The notes: generated from the letters alone by a model not told the origin. A DNA stretch of 64,000 nt from Poriferisodalis sp965208895 (GCF_965208895.1 NZ_OZ242363.1:992001-1056000); one strand, 5' to 3'. Positions 8,616 to 17,531 are shown, counted from the first letter of the stretch. Numbers and translations are program-made.

Positions 8616-9809
8616 CTACTGGCAGCCTATGCCGTCGCCGTCACGGTCGAGCCGGTACGGGTCATCGCCTGCGTCGATCAGATAAACGGGCCGCTGATCG
8701 CGGCTCAGATCGCCGCAGTTGAGCGCGTCACCGGCACGGTGCGGAATGCAGGGCTCGTAGGCAGGGTGGCACCTGCCTGTCGCCGGCAATGCGGTCTCCG
8801 TCGGCGCTCGTGCCGTAGACGCCCGAACAACGAGCGCTGGCGCGGGGGCAGAGAAGGTGAAATCGGCACCGGCGCACTGGCCGAGTTGCACATCGAGTGA
8901 TGCTTGTTCATCAGCATCCACCGCAAGATCCCAGCGGGTCTTGACGGCGATCCAGTCGACTGCGTACTGGCAGCGATACGACGAACTCGGCGGCCACCAT
9001 TCGGCAGGGTCTCGTGCACCCTTGCTGCGATTGGTCGCCGCACTCACCGCAATCAGCGAGCGCGGGTCCGCGCTGTCGTTGGCGAAGCGAGTCCACGTTT
9101 CGGCTGCCCACTCGTGCCCGCCAGACTCCCACGCCTCCGCCAGCGGCACGAGATGGTCGATGTCCAACTCAGACGACGCAGCCACGACCGATGCGTCATA
9201 CGCAGAGAGCCACGTGCCGTTCGCCAGTTGTTCCTCGGCAAGCACATGGTCTCTCGTCGATTGGCCTGCGCTGTACAGCCATCCGGCAAAGACTGCATCG
9301 CGTCGGTAGCCGCCACGGCGCTCTGCTTCGACGCGCAGCCGCTCGAAGAGGCCGATGACGCTGCGACGCCGCTCGAGATCGGCCGCCTCGGCTTGCGGGT
9401 CGCGAACCGACGCTTCGGGGAATGTTGCGTCAGGGAATTCCGCTCGGTCTATCTCCGCATCTCCGCGAGCCGACGACGACTCGTCGGTGGACGTCAGCGG
9501 TGGCGAAGCCTGGCTGGTGCCACCCCGCGCAGCGTCAGCTCCGGCAGTCTGCGGGGTCGCTGACGGCACCAAAGCGTGAGCCGCGCCTGTGCCTTCGCTC
9601 GACAGCGGCGCCAACGGCTCGGCTGCAGCGGTGCCACCGCTCGCGGCCGTCGCGGCTACTGGCTTCGGAGCCGGGGCCGCCGTGGCGGTGACGTCGTTGG
9701 CAGGCTCGACGCCAATCCCGCAAGCGCCAGCCAGCACTGCACACACGAAGACCAGAGCGCGGCGCCCGCGATTCCGTCTCACAGCGGCAACGATCGGCTC
9801 AAGCGCCAC
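8616..9809 (-). CDS. Secreted HNH (GmrSD/DUF1524-like) nuclease lipoprotein with Excalibur domain
   Basis: 397 residues from GTG 9809. It has a signal sequence with lipobox LAGAC (lipidated C30), then a long Ala/Pro/Ser/Thr linker to about residue 130. The C-terminal half carries the HNH-type core ELDIDHLVPLAEAWESGG and the partner segment NRSKGARDPAEWWPP, as in secreted actinobacterial DUF1524/GmrSD-type nucleases. The extreme C-terminus, DRDGDGIGCQ with conserved cysteines before it, is an Excalibur calcium-binding motif. Expected to be anchored on the outer face of the membrane and to cut extracellular DNA, for nutrition or defence. The nuclease assignment rests on the DIDH..N motif. Confidence 0.8.
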   Translation of the reverse strand: MALEPIVAAVRRNRGRRALVFVCAVLAGACGIGVEPANDVTATAAPAPKPVAATAASGGTAAAEPLAPLSSEGTGAAHALVPSATPQTAGADAARGGTSQASPPLTSTDESSSARGDAEIDRAEFPDATFPEASVRDPQAEAADLERRRSVIGLFERLRVEAERRGGYRRDAVFAGWLYSAGQSTRDHVLAEEQLANGTWLSAYDASVVAASSELDIDHLVPLAEAWESGGHEWAAETWTRFANDSADPRSLIAVSAATNRSKGARDPAEWWPPSSSYRCQYAVDWIAVKTRWDLAVDADEQASLDVQLGQCAGADFTFSAPAPALVVRASTARAPTETALPATGRCHPAYEPCIPHRAGDALNCGDLSRDQRPVYLIDAGDDPYRLDRDGDGIGCQ

Positions 9810-10018
9810 TGCGGCAGAGAGTAACTCCGCAGTTCCCGGCGGCAGGCTTCAATGAGATCCCGTCGCGCCCACCGCTCCGAGGTCTCGCGCTCCCCGACGC
9901 CCAGCCCCACCCAGACCGCCGGCCGTCTCCGTCCAGCCCCCGACCACATCCGATGAACACCACCACGACCGGATACACAAGAACTCGACAGTCCCTGTCG
10001 CAGGGACCCCCAAGATCT

Positions 10019-10110
10019 CTGCAATTCGTACGGAGATTCCCCTGCAATGTGTACTCTACAAGACCTGCAATCTGTCAGGTAATAGTCCTGCAATCTGTTC
10101 GATACAGCGT
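10019..10110 (+). repeat. Four exact-period 23-bp iterons upstream of the DUF4143 ATPase
   Basis: CTGCAAT begins at 10019, 10042, 10065 and 10088, a spacing of exactly 23 bases. Each unit opens with CTGCAATNYGT and continues with 12 unrelated bases. The last unit runs into the -35 zone of the promoter. Such arrays usually bind a protein, one unit about every two helical turns. No fifth unit is present on either side. Confidence 0.85.
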
Positions 10111-10119
10111 GACGCCAGT

Positions 10120-10125
10120 TACACT
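10120..10125 (+). promoter_or_regulatory. Putative -10 box TACACT giving a leaderless mRNA
   Basis: TACACT ends seven bases before the ATG at 10132, the spacing expected when transcription starts at the A of the start codon. No ribosome-binding site precedes this ATG, which agrees with a leaderless transcript. Confidence 0.5.
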
Positions 10126-10131
10126 GCGGCG

Positions 10132-11421
10132 ATGATCGCTCACCAAGGCGAGCCGTCGCCGCTGATGCCGCAGGGGTACTTGCCGCGGGTCACCGACACG
10201 GTGATGGCCCAGGCGCTCGTTGCGGCGCCCATCGTGGTCGTCGAAGGCGCCAGAGGCACGGGCAAGTCGTGGACCGGCCTGCGTCATGCACACAGCCAAG
10301 TTCGGCTCGACAGCGATCCGGGTGCCCCCGAAGCTGCGTTGTTGCGGCCCAATAGCGTGCTGGAGGGAGCCAAGCCGCGACTGATCGATGAGTGGCAACT
10401 GGCGCCGAGCCTCTGGAACTTCGCCCGACATGCCGTCGACGCTGAGCCCGGGTCGGGCCAATTCATTTTCGCAGGCTCGGCTCATCCCCCCGATGACCGG
10501 ACGCGCCACTCCGGCGCTGGCCGGGTGATGCGAGTCCGGATGCGCCCGATGTCCCTGGCGGAATCAGGCGAGTCCACAGCGCAGGTATCGCTGGCTTCGA
10601 TGCTCGGGGGCCACGATTGCTCGGGCGCGTCGCCCGGCGCCACCATCGAAGACGTCGTCGAGGCGCTTTGTCGAGGAGGCTGGCCCCGTCACGTCGATAT
10701 GCCGGTGGCAAGCGCTCAAGCGCTGTGTCGCGCCTATCTCGCAGAAGTCGCCCGAGCGGACATTCCCCGGTTGGGCCGCAGGCTGCACCGTCCTGAACCG
10801 GTACTCAGACTGCTGGAATCGCTGAGCCGCAACATTGCCACGACAGCGGCGGCAACCACACTGTCCGGGGACATCGCAGGCGACGGGTCGCCGTCGAGGG
10901 CCGCTGTGGCCGCGTACCTGGAGGCACTGCGGCGAGTATTCGTGGTGGAAGACCTGCCCGCGTGGGCAGTGCACCTGCGATCTCGGGCACGACTGCGGCG
11001 ATCACCCAAGCGCCACCTTGCCGATCCGTCGTTGGCAGCGGCCACCTTGCGCGCGGGCCCAGAGCGTCTATGGCGCGACACTGGCTATCTGGGTCAGGCC
11101 TTCGAGTCGCTGGTCGTGCGCGACCTACGCATCTACGCCGAGGCCAACGACGCCACGGTTCACCACTACCAGGACAGCAACGGCCACGAATTGGACGCAG
11201 TCGTCATTCATGGCGACGGCAGGTGGCTGGCCGTGGAAGTCAAGCTGGGCTCGGGAGAACGGCTGGACGAAGCTGCGGCGACGCTGAATCGTGCATGCGA
11301 GCAGATCGACGTATCTAAGGCAGGTGAGCCAGCGAAGAGGCTCGTGATCACCGCCGCGGGATACGGCTACGAACGCCCCGACGGCGTCACGGTGGTGCCA
11401 ATCACAGCCCTCGGCCCCTGA
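10132..11421 (+). CDS. AAA ATPase with DUF4143 domain
   Basis: 429 residues. Walker A GARGTGKS (39-46) and a Walker B-like LIDEWQLAP (84-92) form the AAA_14 ATPase part. The C-terminal half is DUF4143 with the PD-(D/E)XK-like pattern ELDAVVIHGDGRWLAVEVK (about 350-370). Members of this widespread family are usually single genes of unknown role. Nuclease-like helpers and stress modules have been suggested. The gene stands alone on the plus strand between minus-strand blocks, with its own iteron array and apparently a leaderless start. A second member lies at 60254-61648, but the two proteins are only distantly alike. Confidence 0.85.
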   Translation: MIAHQGEPSPLMPQGYLPRVTDTVMAQALVAAPIVVVEGARGTGKSWTGLRHAHSQVRLDSDPGAPEAALLRPNSVLEGAKPRLIDEWQLAPSLWNFARHAVDAEPGSGQFIFAGSAHPPDDRTRHSGAGRVMRVRMRPMSLAESGESTAQVSLASMLGGHDCSGASPGATIEDVVEALCRGGWPRHVDMPVASAQALCRAYLAEVARADIPRLGRRLHRPEPVLRLLESLSRNIATTAAATTLSGDIAGDGSPSRAAVAAYLEALRRVFVVEDLPAWAVHLRSRARLRRSPKRHLADPSLAAATLRAGPERLWRDTGYLGQAFESLVVRDLRIYAEANDATVHHYQDSNGHELDAVVIHGDGRWLAVEVKLGSGERLDEAAATLNRACEQIDVSKAGEPAKRLVITAAGYGYERPDGVTVVPITALGP

Positions 11422-11472
11422 ACCTCAGCCGTCCGGGCGCGCGTATGGAGCACGGCGACGGCGGCGAGTGCG

Positions 11473-12657
11473 CTAGCGGCGGCGGCCCTTCTTGCGGGGG
11501 CGCGGCGGGGCGCTGCGGGTGTAGTTCTCTGCGGCGAGCGCCTGGGTGGCGGCTTCCATCGAATCGAGGCGGCCGGCGGCATCGGCTGCGACCTGCGCAG
11601 CAGCCCAGCCCGGCTCGTAGCCCTTCAGCCACGCGACCGTCGGCATCGCCACGAAGATCGAGCTGTATGAACCCACGAGCAGGCCGATCAGCAGTGCGGT
11701 GGCGAACTCCGCCAGGGTGCCGGCGCCGAGGAACCCGGCGCCCACGACCAGCAACGACAACACCGGCAGCACCGAGGTGATCGATGTATTCACCGATCGC
11801 GTCAGCACCTGGTTGAGCGACACGTTCGCGAGCGCGTGGTACGTGAAGTGGCTGCGCGCCGGCAAGGACCGCTCATTCGATTTGACACGGTCGAACACAA
11901 CGATCGTGTCGTAGAGCGAGTAGCCCATGATCGTGAGGAACGCCACCACCGTCGCCGGCGTCACTTCGAACCCGAACAGCGCATAGGCACCGACGGTCAG
12001 CACGATGTCGTGACCCACCGCAATCAGCGCACCGACTGACATTTTCCACTCGAAGCGGAACCACAAGTACAGCGCGATCAGCACGAAGAACACCACGAGC
12101 GCCCGGCGTGCCTTGCCGGCGACCTCGTCGCCGAAAGACGGGCTGACCTGGCGAGTCGACAGGCTCTCCACGTCGACGCCGACGGCATCGGCCAGCGCTG
12201 TGGCAACCGCAGCGCTGTCGGCGTCAGGGCCCAGCACGCCGCGCACCCGGAAGATGTCGGGCGCGCCGGTCACCACCACGAACTGCACACGCGCATCGGG
12301 CACCCCGGCCGCCGCGGCCACAGCGGCCACGACGTCGGTCGTCACGTCGTCGCCGGAGCTGCTGGCTGACGTCTCGGATTCGCCGGCCGCTCTATCGTTC
12401 CCAGCCGCGCCGTCGGTTGCCGCGTCCTCGCCGGCCGCGGCCTCCGACCCGTTATCGAGGCCCTCGGCGGCCGACGACGCGGGAATCTCCCACACCGAGC
12501 CGCCTTCGAACTCGATGCCGAGGTTCAGACCCCGCACGACCAGCGCCACCACGCAGATGAGCACCGCCAACGCCGAGCCGATGAGCACTTTGCGTGACAC
12601 ACGCAAGATGTCCCAGCTGTTCTCGCCTCGGTAGAAGCTGCGCAGCGTTGCGATCAC
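11473..12657 (-). CDS. secF: Protein translocase subunit SecF
   Basis: 394 residues from GTG 12657, whose GTGA overlaps the secD stop. Six predicted membrane helices with the SecF signatures GYSLYDTIVVFDRVKSNE and RSVNTSITSVLPVLSLL are present. It works with SecD and YajC to drive the late stage of Sec export by the proton gradient. The first periplasmic loop has a long acidic Ala/Gly/Ser/Asp insertion (about residues 65-115) not found in standard SecF. The C-terminal tail is basic (RPRKKGRRR). Confidence 0.96.
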   Translation of the reverse strand: MIATLRSFYRGENSWDILRVSRKVLIGSALAVLICVVALVVRGLNLGIEFEGGSVWEIPASSAAEGLDNGSEAAAGEDAATDGAAGNDRAAGESETSASSSGDDVTTDVVAAVAAAAGVPDARVQFVVVTGAPDIFRVRGVLGPDADSAAVATALADAVGVDVESLSTRQVSPSFGDEVAGKARRALVVFFVLIALYLWFRFEWKMSVGALIAVGHDIVLTVGAYALFGFEVTPATVVAFLTIMGYSLYDTIVVFDRVKSNERSLPARSHFTYHALANVSLNQVLTRSVNTSITSVLPVLSLLVVGAGFLGAGTLAEFATALLIGLLVGSYSSIFVAMPTVAWLKGYEPGWAAAQVAADAAGRLDSMEAATQALAAENYTRSAPPRPRKKGRRR

Positions 12658-14294
12658 GATGTGCCTCCCGCGGGCGCGGCGGCCGCACCTGGCGCGGCAG
12701 TCGCAGCGACATCGTCGCCCTCCGACGGCAGCACGCCCAAGCGCCGAGGCTGCTCTCTCACCAGCCGCCGGGCGACGAACACCACCAGCGGCCTCATGAA
12801 GAAGTACGACACCGCCAAGTCGATCAGCGTTGCCAGCCCGAGATACAGGGCGAAGCCGCGGACGGTGCCACTGGTGAGCTGGTACAGCACGCCCGCACCG
12901 ATGAGCGACGCCAAGTCAGCCCAGACAATGGTTGCGAACGCGCCCTTGAAGCTGGCATCGGCCGCCGAGCGAACCGCCCGACCACGCCGCACCTCTTCTT
13001 TGATCCGCTCGTAATAGACAATGTTCGAGTCGACCTGCACACCGATCGACACGATGATGCCGGTGGTGCCGGCCAGCGTCAGCGCCAGGCCCCGGCTCTC
13101 GCCGAGCCAGCTGATGAGCGACCACAGGATCGAACCGCTGATGGCCAAGCTGGCCACGGCCACGATGCCGAGCAGCCGGTAATAGAACAGCATGTACAGG
13201 CCGACGAGGATCAGCCCGACGATGCCGGCGATCACGCCCGCACGCAGCGTGCCCTCGCCGAGGGTGGCCGACACGGTCCGCACGTCGTCCTGCTCGAATT
13301 CGACAGGCAGCGCACCGAAGCGCAGCGCGACGGCGAGGTCGCGCGCACCTTGCTCGTCGAAGGTGCCCGAGATGACCGCAGTGCCCCCGAACTCTGTGGC
13401 ACGGATGACGGGGGCCGACTCGACGACGCCGTCGAGCACGATCGCCACCTGCTGGCCGAAGTACCTGGCGGCGATCTCGTCGAAGCCGACCGCTCCCTCG
13501 TCTGTGAGATCTACGTTGACGACCCACTCGTTGTTGAACGTCGCCGCTGCCTCGGCGACTGCCTCGCCGGTGAGCTCAGCCGGGCCGAGCACGTAACCGG
13601 TCAGCCCGCCGCGGTCGCCGATCACGACGGCATGATCGGCGATGTCGTCCTCGGCAGAGGTGAAGTCGAGCCGCTCTTCGACTTCGATCTCGACCGGGTC
13701 GTCAGCGGTCGATTCGGCGGCTTCGGGCTCGATGATCTCGGGTGGTTCTAGGGTCTCGGGCGGCCCGCCCGCCTGATCGGCGGGGGAATCGCCCAATGAG
13801 TCGCTGGCAGCCTCGCTGGCGGACGCAGACTCAGTATCTGTGTCGGAGTCGGTTGCAGCTTCGACGGCCCCGTCGACTGCGCCGATCGAGCCGTTGTACG
13901 CGTCGGCGAAGTCCAGCGCCGAGCGGAACTCGGCCTCATCGAAAGCACTGAACGTCAGCAGCACGGGACGGAAGCGCAGTTCGGCCGTCTGCCCGACCAA
14001 GTCGACGGCACGCTGCTTGTCCTTGACGCCAGGGAGCTGTACGACGACTTGCTCGCCTTGACGTGTGATGTCGGGTTCCGCCACGCCGAGTGCGTCGACA
14101 CGCGACCGGATGATCTCGATCGCACGATCGAGCTGCTCATCGTCGGCCGGCGCTGTGGGGCGCAGCAGCACCTCCACACCGCCCTGGAGCTGCACGCCCA
14201 GCACCGGCGCCCAGCCCGCAGCCAGCACGCCGGCGAGCGAGCCGAATCCGATCAGGATCGCGAGCAGGAGCGAGACGATCTGCGAACGGCGCAT
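12654..14294 (-). CDS. secD: Protein translocase subunit SecD
   Basis: 546 residues. It has an N-terminal helix, a large periplasmic domain and five further helices. Signatures include GVEVLLRPTAP, ADIITRQGEQVVVQLPG-like P1 sequence, SGTFDEQGARDLAVALRFGALP, and GVQVDSNIVYYERIKEEVRRG-type sequence in the fourth helix region. Within P1, roughly residues 140-215 are a Ser/Asp/Glu/Pro-rich insertion with no counterpart in Escherichia coli SecD. The order yajC-secD-secF is the common one; secD and secF overlap by four bases. Confidence 0.96.
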   Translation of the reverse strand: MRRSQIVSLLLAILIGFGSLAGVLAAGWAPVLGVQLQGGVEVLLRPTAPADDEQLDRAIEIIRSRVDALGVAEPDITRQGEQVVVQLPGVKDKQRAVDLVGQTAELRFRPVLLTFSAFDEAEFRSALDFADAYNGSIGAVDGAVEAATDSDTDTESASASEAASDSLGDSPADQAGGPPETLEPPEIIEPEAAESTADDPVEIEVEERLDFTSAEDDIADHAVVIGDRGGLTGYVLGPAELTGEAVAEAAATFNNEWVVNVDLTDEGAVGFDEIAARYFGQQVAIVLDGVVESAPVIRATEFGGTAVISGTFDEQGARDLAVALRFGALPVEFEQDDVRTVSATLGEGTLRAGVIAGIVGLILVGLYMLFYYRLLGIVAVASLAISGSILWSLISWLGESRGLALTLAGTTGIIVSIGVQVDSNIVYYERIKEEVRRGRAVRSAADASFKGAFATIVWADLASLIGAGVLYQLTSGTVRGFALYLGLATLIDLAVSYFFMRPLVVFVARRLVREQPRRLGVLPSEGDDVAATAAPGAAAAPAGGTS

Positions 14295-14338
14295 TTCAGA
14301 TGCAGCGTTGTTGAGGGCCGGGACGCGTCAAGCCGGGA

Positions 14339-14653
14339 TCACTCCGGTGCGTCGACGTCATCCGATGGAGGCGGGTCGCCGGCGACCTCATCGTCGGCGC
14401 GCGTCACGATCTCGCCGATCGCGCGGCGCTGCACCCGCAGCTCCACGTCGCTGTCGACCTCGATGCAGACAACCTCGCCGGGCTCTTCGACCGCCACGAT
14501 CTTGCCGATGACCCCGCCGACCGTGGCGACCACGTCACCGATGTCGGCGGCGCGCAGCATCGCGGCGCGCTCTGCGGCGCGCTTGCGCTGCGGCCGGATC
14601 ATCAGGAAGTACATGAGTCCGAACAGGGCAACGAGCAAGATGATCGAACTCAT
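14339..14653 (-). CDS. yajC: Preprotein translocase subunit YajC
   Basis: 104 residues from ATG 14653. A single N-terminal helix (SIILLVALFGLMYFLMI) runs into the family motif MIRPQRKR, followed by a small domain with GDVVATVGGVIGKIVAVEE. The C-terminal tail is acidic. It precedes secD by 44 bases in the same direction. A longer in-frame reading from 14824 lacks any support and overlaps the end of tgt. Confidence 0.95.
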   Translation of the reverse strand: MSSIILLVALFGLMYFLMIRPQRKRAAERAAMLRAADIGDVVATVGGVIGKIVAVEEPGEVVCIEVDSDVELRVQRRAIGEIVTRADDEVAGDPPPSDDVDAPE

Positions 14654-14820
14654 GACGTGCTCCTCGGCGTGGCGTCGATCGGTGGGGCTTCTCGCCAGCA
14701 ACTGCTGGCACGTGGCGCGGTGCGGAAGGCCCCCAAGCGCAGCACCCTGAGTGCAGCACGCTGCTGATTCGAGGCCGGCACGGCGGGTCAGCGTACCGGC
14801 CTGCCCGCGCCGGCAGCGGC

Positions 14821-16254
14821 TCATCTCCAGACTTCATTGACCCGCTCGCGGAATGCGCCGAACTGGCCGGCTTCGATGGCGGCGCGTGCGTCGGCGACCA
14901 AGTCGTTCAAGAATGCGATGTTATGCAACGTCAAGATGCGACTGGCCGTCGGTTCGTTCACGCTCATCAGGTGCCGGAGGTAGCCGCGGCTGAAGCGAGC
15001 GCCCGGCTGCGGGCGCCCGTCGCCGGCGACCGGGCGGGGGTCAAGCGGCGTGAGGTCGCGAGCAAATCGGGCATTTCGAATGTTGATCCGACCCTGCGGC
15101 GTGAGCGCAGTGCCGTGGCGGCCGAGCCGGCTGGGCAGGACACAGTCGAACATGTCCACCCCAGCAGCGATGGCGTCAACGATGCGGGCCGGATCGCCAA
15201 CGCCCATCAGGTAGCGGGGCTTCTCGACGGGCAGCACGTCGGTGGCTGCCCGCAGGGCGGGACCCATCTCGCCGCGAGACTCCCCCACCGAGAGTCCGCC
15301 GATGCCGTAGCCGTCGAACCCGATCGAGGCCAGCGTCTCTGCGCTGCTGCGCCGCAGCCCCGGATCGATCCCGCCCTGGCAGATGCCGAACAACGCCTGC
15401 CCGCCAGCGGTGCCGCGCCGGCGGGCGTCATCCATAGCCGACGCGGCCCTGGCTGCCCACAGGTGGGTGCGTTCGGTCGCCAGGCGGATTTCAGCGGGAG
15501 GCGCGGGCAACTCTGGGCAGACATCGAGTGCCATCTGGATGTCGGATCCCAGGCGGCGCTGCGCATCCACGGCACCCTCGGGCGTCAGCCGCATCCGGGT
15601 GCCGTCATAGGTCGAACGGAACGTCACGCCCTCGTCGTCCACCTTGGATTTCGCATCCTGCGGGGAAGTGCCCGCGCCGCCGGGACGGCGGCTGTGCTGG
15701 TCCCCGCCGCCGGGACGGCGGCTGTGCTGGTCCCCGCCGCCGGGACGGCGGCTGTGCTGGTCCCCGCCGCCGGGACGGCGGCTGTGCTGGTCCCCGCCGC
15801 CGGGACGGCGGCTGTGCTGGTCCCCGCCGCCGGGACGGCGGCTGTGCTGGTCCCCGCCGCCGGGACGGCGGCCGAGGGACATGATCTGGAAGCCGCCGGA
15901 GTCGGTGAGGAAGTGTCCGTCCCAGCCGGTGAACTTGTGCAGCCCGCCGAGCGACTCCACCACCTCCACACCCGGCCGCGCCAGCAAGTGATAGGTGTTG
16001 GCGAGGACCACGGCGAGGCCCAGGTGCTCGTAGTCGGTGGCGTCGAGATGGATAACCGCACCACGGGTCCCCACGGGCATGAACACCGGCGTCTGGATGG
16101 TTCCTCGGGCAGTCGTGATATGCCCCCGCCGGGCCGAGCCGTCCGATGCCAGCAACTCGAACGCAGCCCTGCTGGCCGAACCTGCTCCGGACGACGCTGC
16201 GACGGCAGATGCCGCGCCGAGAGTGCCATCAGCGGCGCCGCTCGGGCGGCTCAT
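14821..16254 (-). CDS. tgt: tRNA-guanine transglycosylase with in-frame repeat insertion and no zinc cysteines
   Basis: 477 residues (family about 370-390). It exchanges guanine for the queuine precursor at position 34 of GUN tRNAs. The active-site parts are present: DSGGFQ (118-123), DVCPELP, GICQGG, GIGGLSVGE and the nucleophile region MFDCVLPSR (D370). Two oddities stand out. Six perfect ten-residue units RRPGGGDQHS plus a half unit (129-193) interrupt the protein just after SLG, beside the active-site loop. The usual C-x-C-x2-C zinc motif before SRGYLRHL is absent: residues 404-420 contain no cysteine, although H444 remains. Start ATG 16254 overlaps the queA stop (ATGA). Confidence 0.93.
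   Translation of the reverse strand: MSRPSGAADGTLGAASAVAASSGAGSASRAAFELLASDGSARRGHITTARGTIQTPVFMPVGTRGAVIHLDATDYEHLGLAVVLANTYHLLARPGVEVVESLGGLHKFTGWDGHFLTDSGGFQIMSLGRRPGGGDQHSRRPGGGDQHSRRPGGGDQHSRRPGGGDQHSRRPGGGDQHSRRPGGGDQHSRRPGGAGTSPQDAKSKVDDEGVTFRSTYDGTRMRLTPEGAVDAQRRLGSDIQMALDVCPELPAPPAEIRLATERTHLWAARAASAMDDARRRGTAGGQALFGICQGGIDPGLRRSSAETLASIGFDGYGIGGLSVGESRGEMGPALRAATDVLPVEKPRYLMGVGDPARIVDAIAAGVDMFDCVLPSRLGRHGTALTPQGRINIRNARFARDLTPLDPRPVAGDGRPQPGARFSRGYLRHLMSVNEPTASRILTLHNIAFLNDLVADARAAIEAGQFGAFRERVNEVWR
15677..15871. repeat. 30-bp minisatellite inside tgt
   Basis: Six perfect 30-bp units followed by half a unit. Each unit contains the palindrome CCGCCGGGACGGCGG, seven copies in all at 15677, 15707 and so on to 15857. 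On the plus strand the remainder of the unit reads GCTGTGCTGGTCC. The period is a multiple of three, so copy-number change keeps the tgt frame. Confidence 0.95.
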
Positions 16255-17531
16255 TGCTCACCGCCGCGACGCAGCAGCATGGCATCGCCGAACGACAGGA
16301 AGCGGTAACCCTCCGCGAGCGCTGCCTCGTACAGATCCCGCCAGCGCGGCCCGATGAACGCATCGATGAGCAACAGCAGCGACGATCGCGGCAGGTGAAA
16401 GTTGGTGAGCATCGCGTCGACCACCAAGAACTCCTCGCCGCGCTGCAGGAACAGATCGGTCGAGCCGCACACGTCAGCGTTACGCCGATCGTCAGCGCCC
16501 GGGTCGTCACCGTCGTGGCGGCACGCGAGCCGCTGCTGACGGGCCGCAGCCTCGAGTGCTCGCACGGTGGTGGTGCCCACGGCCACCACCCGCTCGGCGC
16601 CGGCGCAGGCGGCAAGCGTCTCCGCAGGCACCCGGTAGTGCTCGGTGTGCATCTCGTGCTCGTCTGCATACTCAGCAGTAACCGGCGCGAACGTCGCCAA
16701 CCCCACGGTCAGGTCGACAGTAGCGACACCCACGCCTTTCGATCGCAGCGCATCCAGGACGCGCTCCGTCAGATGCAGCCCCGCGGTAGGTGCCGCCGCC
16801 GATCCATCAGCGCGGGCATAGACGGTCTGGTAGCGGTCGGCCAGAGCTGCCCGGGTTGCGTCGCCGTCGGGGGCGTCCACTCCGATGCGCTGCGCGACCG
16901 CTGATCGCACGGTGTCGGCATCGATGTACGGCGGCAGCGGCGTCTCCCCGGCGCGCTCGAGCAGCCGAGTCTGCGATGCATCGACCAGGGGCGCACCGCC
17001 GACGAGAACTCTCACCGCCCGACGCTGGCGATCCAGTCGCGTGCCAACGACCACCTCGACGTTCGGGTCGCGTTCGGACACCAGCACGGTGCCGTCGGCG
17101 ATCCGCCGCGAGGGCCGCACAAGCGCAGCCCACAACACCGAGCCGCCACCGGGGGCACCCGCAGCACGCAGCGACTCGCCTCCCGCCCGATCCGGCACGA
17201 TCTCGCTTGCCGCACGCCTCGCAGCGGCAGCCAGTGAGCCTGCGGTGGCACCCGCGGCCAGGGGCTCGAGCAGCAGCACTTCGGCCGTTCCGCCGGTGCG
17301 CTTGCGAAGCGGCAGGCGAGCGGGCATCACCCGCGTCTCGTTGACAACCAGCAGGTCCCCCGCCTCCAGCAGCGCCCCGAGGTCGCTGATGCGGCGGTGC
17401 TCAGGGGCCTTGCCCGGGCCGCGGTCCACCAGCAGGCGGGCCGCGTCGCGCGGCTCGGTGGGCACATGTGCAATCGCCGACGGTGGCAGCTCGTAGCCGA
17501 ACTCGTCCATCCGCAGCCGCGGCCCGCTCAT
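16251..17531 (-). CDS. queA: S-adenosylmethionine:tRNA ribosyltransferase-isomerase (QueA)
   Basis: 426 residues (family about 350). It transfers and rearranges the ribosyl group of SAM onto preQ1-tRNA to give epoxyqueuosine. Seen: FGYELPPSAIAHVPTEPRD, VVNETRVMPARL, the ETPLPPYI segment, RYQTVYA, SAAAPTAGLHLTERVL, HTEHYRVP and the C-terminal MLTNFHLPRSSLLLLIDAF. Two Ala/Gly/Arg-rich insertions (about 92-140 and 345-370) explain the extra length. It is the first gene of the coupled queA-tgt pair. Confidence 0.95.
   Translation of the reverse strand: MSGPRLRMDEFGYELPPSAIAHVPTEPRDAARLLVDRGPGKAPEHRRISDLGALLEAGDLLVVNETRVMPARLPLRKRTGGTAEVLLLEPLAAGATAGSLAAAARRAASEIVPDRAGGESLRAAGAPGGGSVLWAALVRPSRRIADGTVLVSERDPNVEVVVGTRLDRQRRAVRVLVGGAPLVDASQTRLLERAGETPLPPYIDADTVRSAVAQRIGVDAPDGDATRAALADRYQTVYARADGSAAAPTAGLHLTERVLDALRSKGVGVATVDLTVGLATFAPVTAEYADEHEMHTEHYRVPAETLAACAGAERVVAVGTTTVRALEAAARQQRLACRHDGDDPGADDRRNADVCGSTDLFLQRGEEFLVVDAMLTNFHLPRSSLLLLIDAFIGPRWRDLYEAALAEGYRFLSFGDAMLLRRGGEQ

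Larger units (their letters stand above)
9810..10131. other. 322-bp intergenic region between divergent genes
   Basis: No convincing gene is present. The left third looks featureless. The right part holds a perfect hairpin at 9991-10007 (GTCCCTG, TCG, CAGGGAC), four 23-bp repeats at 10019-10110 and a -10 box at 10120. These serve the plus-strand ATPase gene. Confidence 0.7.

Noticed and set aside
9779..10093. Minus-strand frame upstream of the nuclease gene
   Set aside because: Only the last ~30 residues look protein-like, it spans the iteron array, and it overlaps the nuclease start.
15677..15871. CRISPR array
   Set aside because: Units are contiguous with no spacers, lie inside a coding frame, and no cas gene is nearby.
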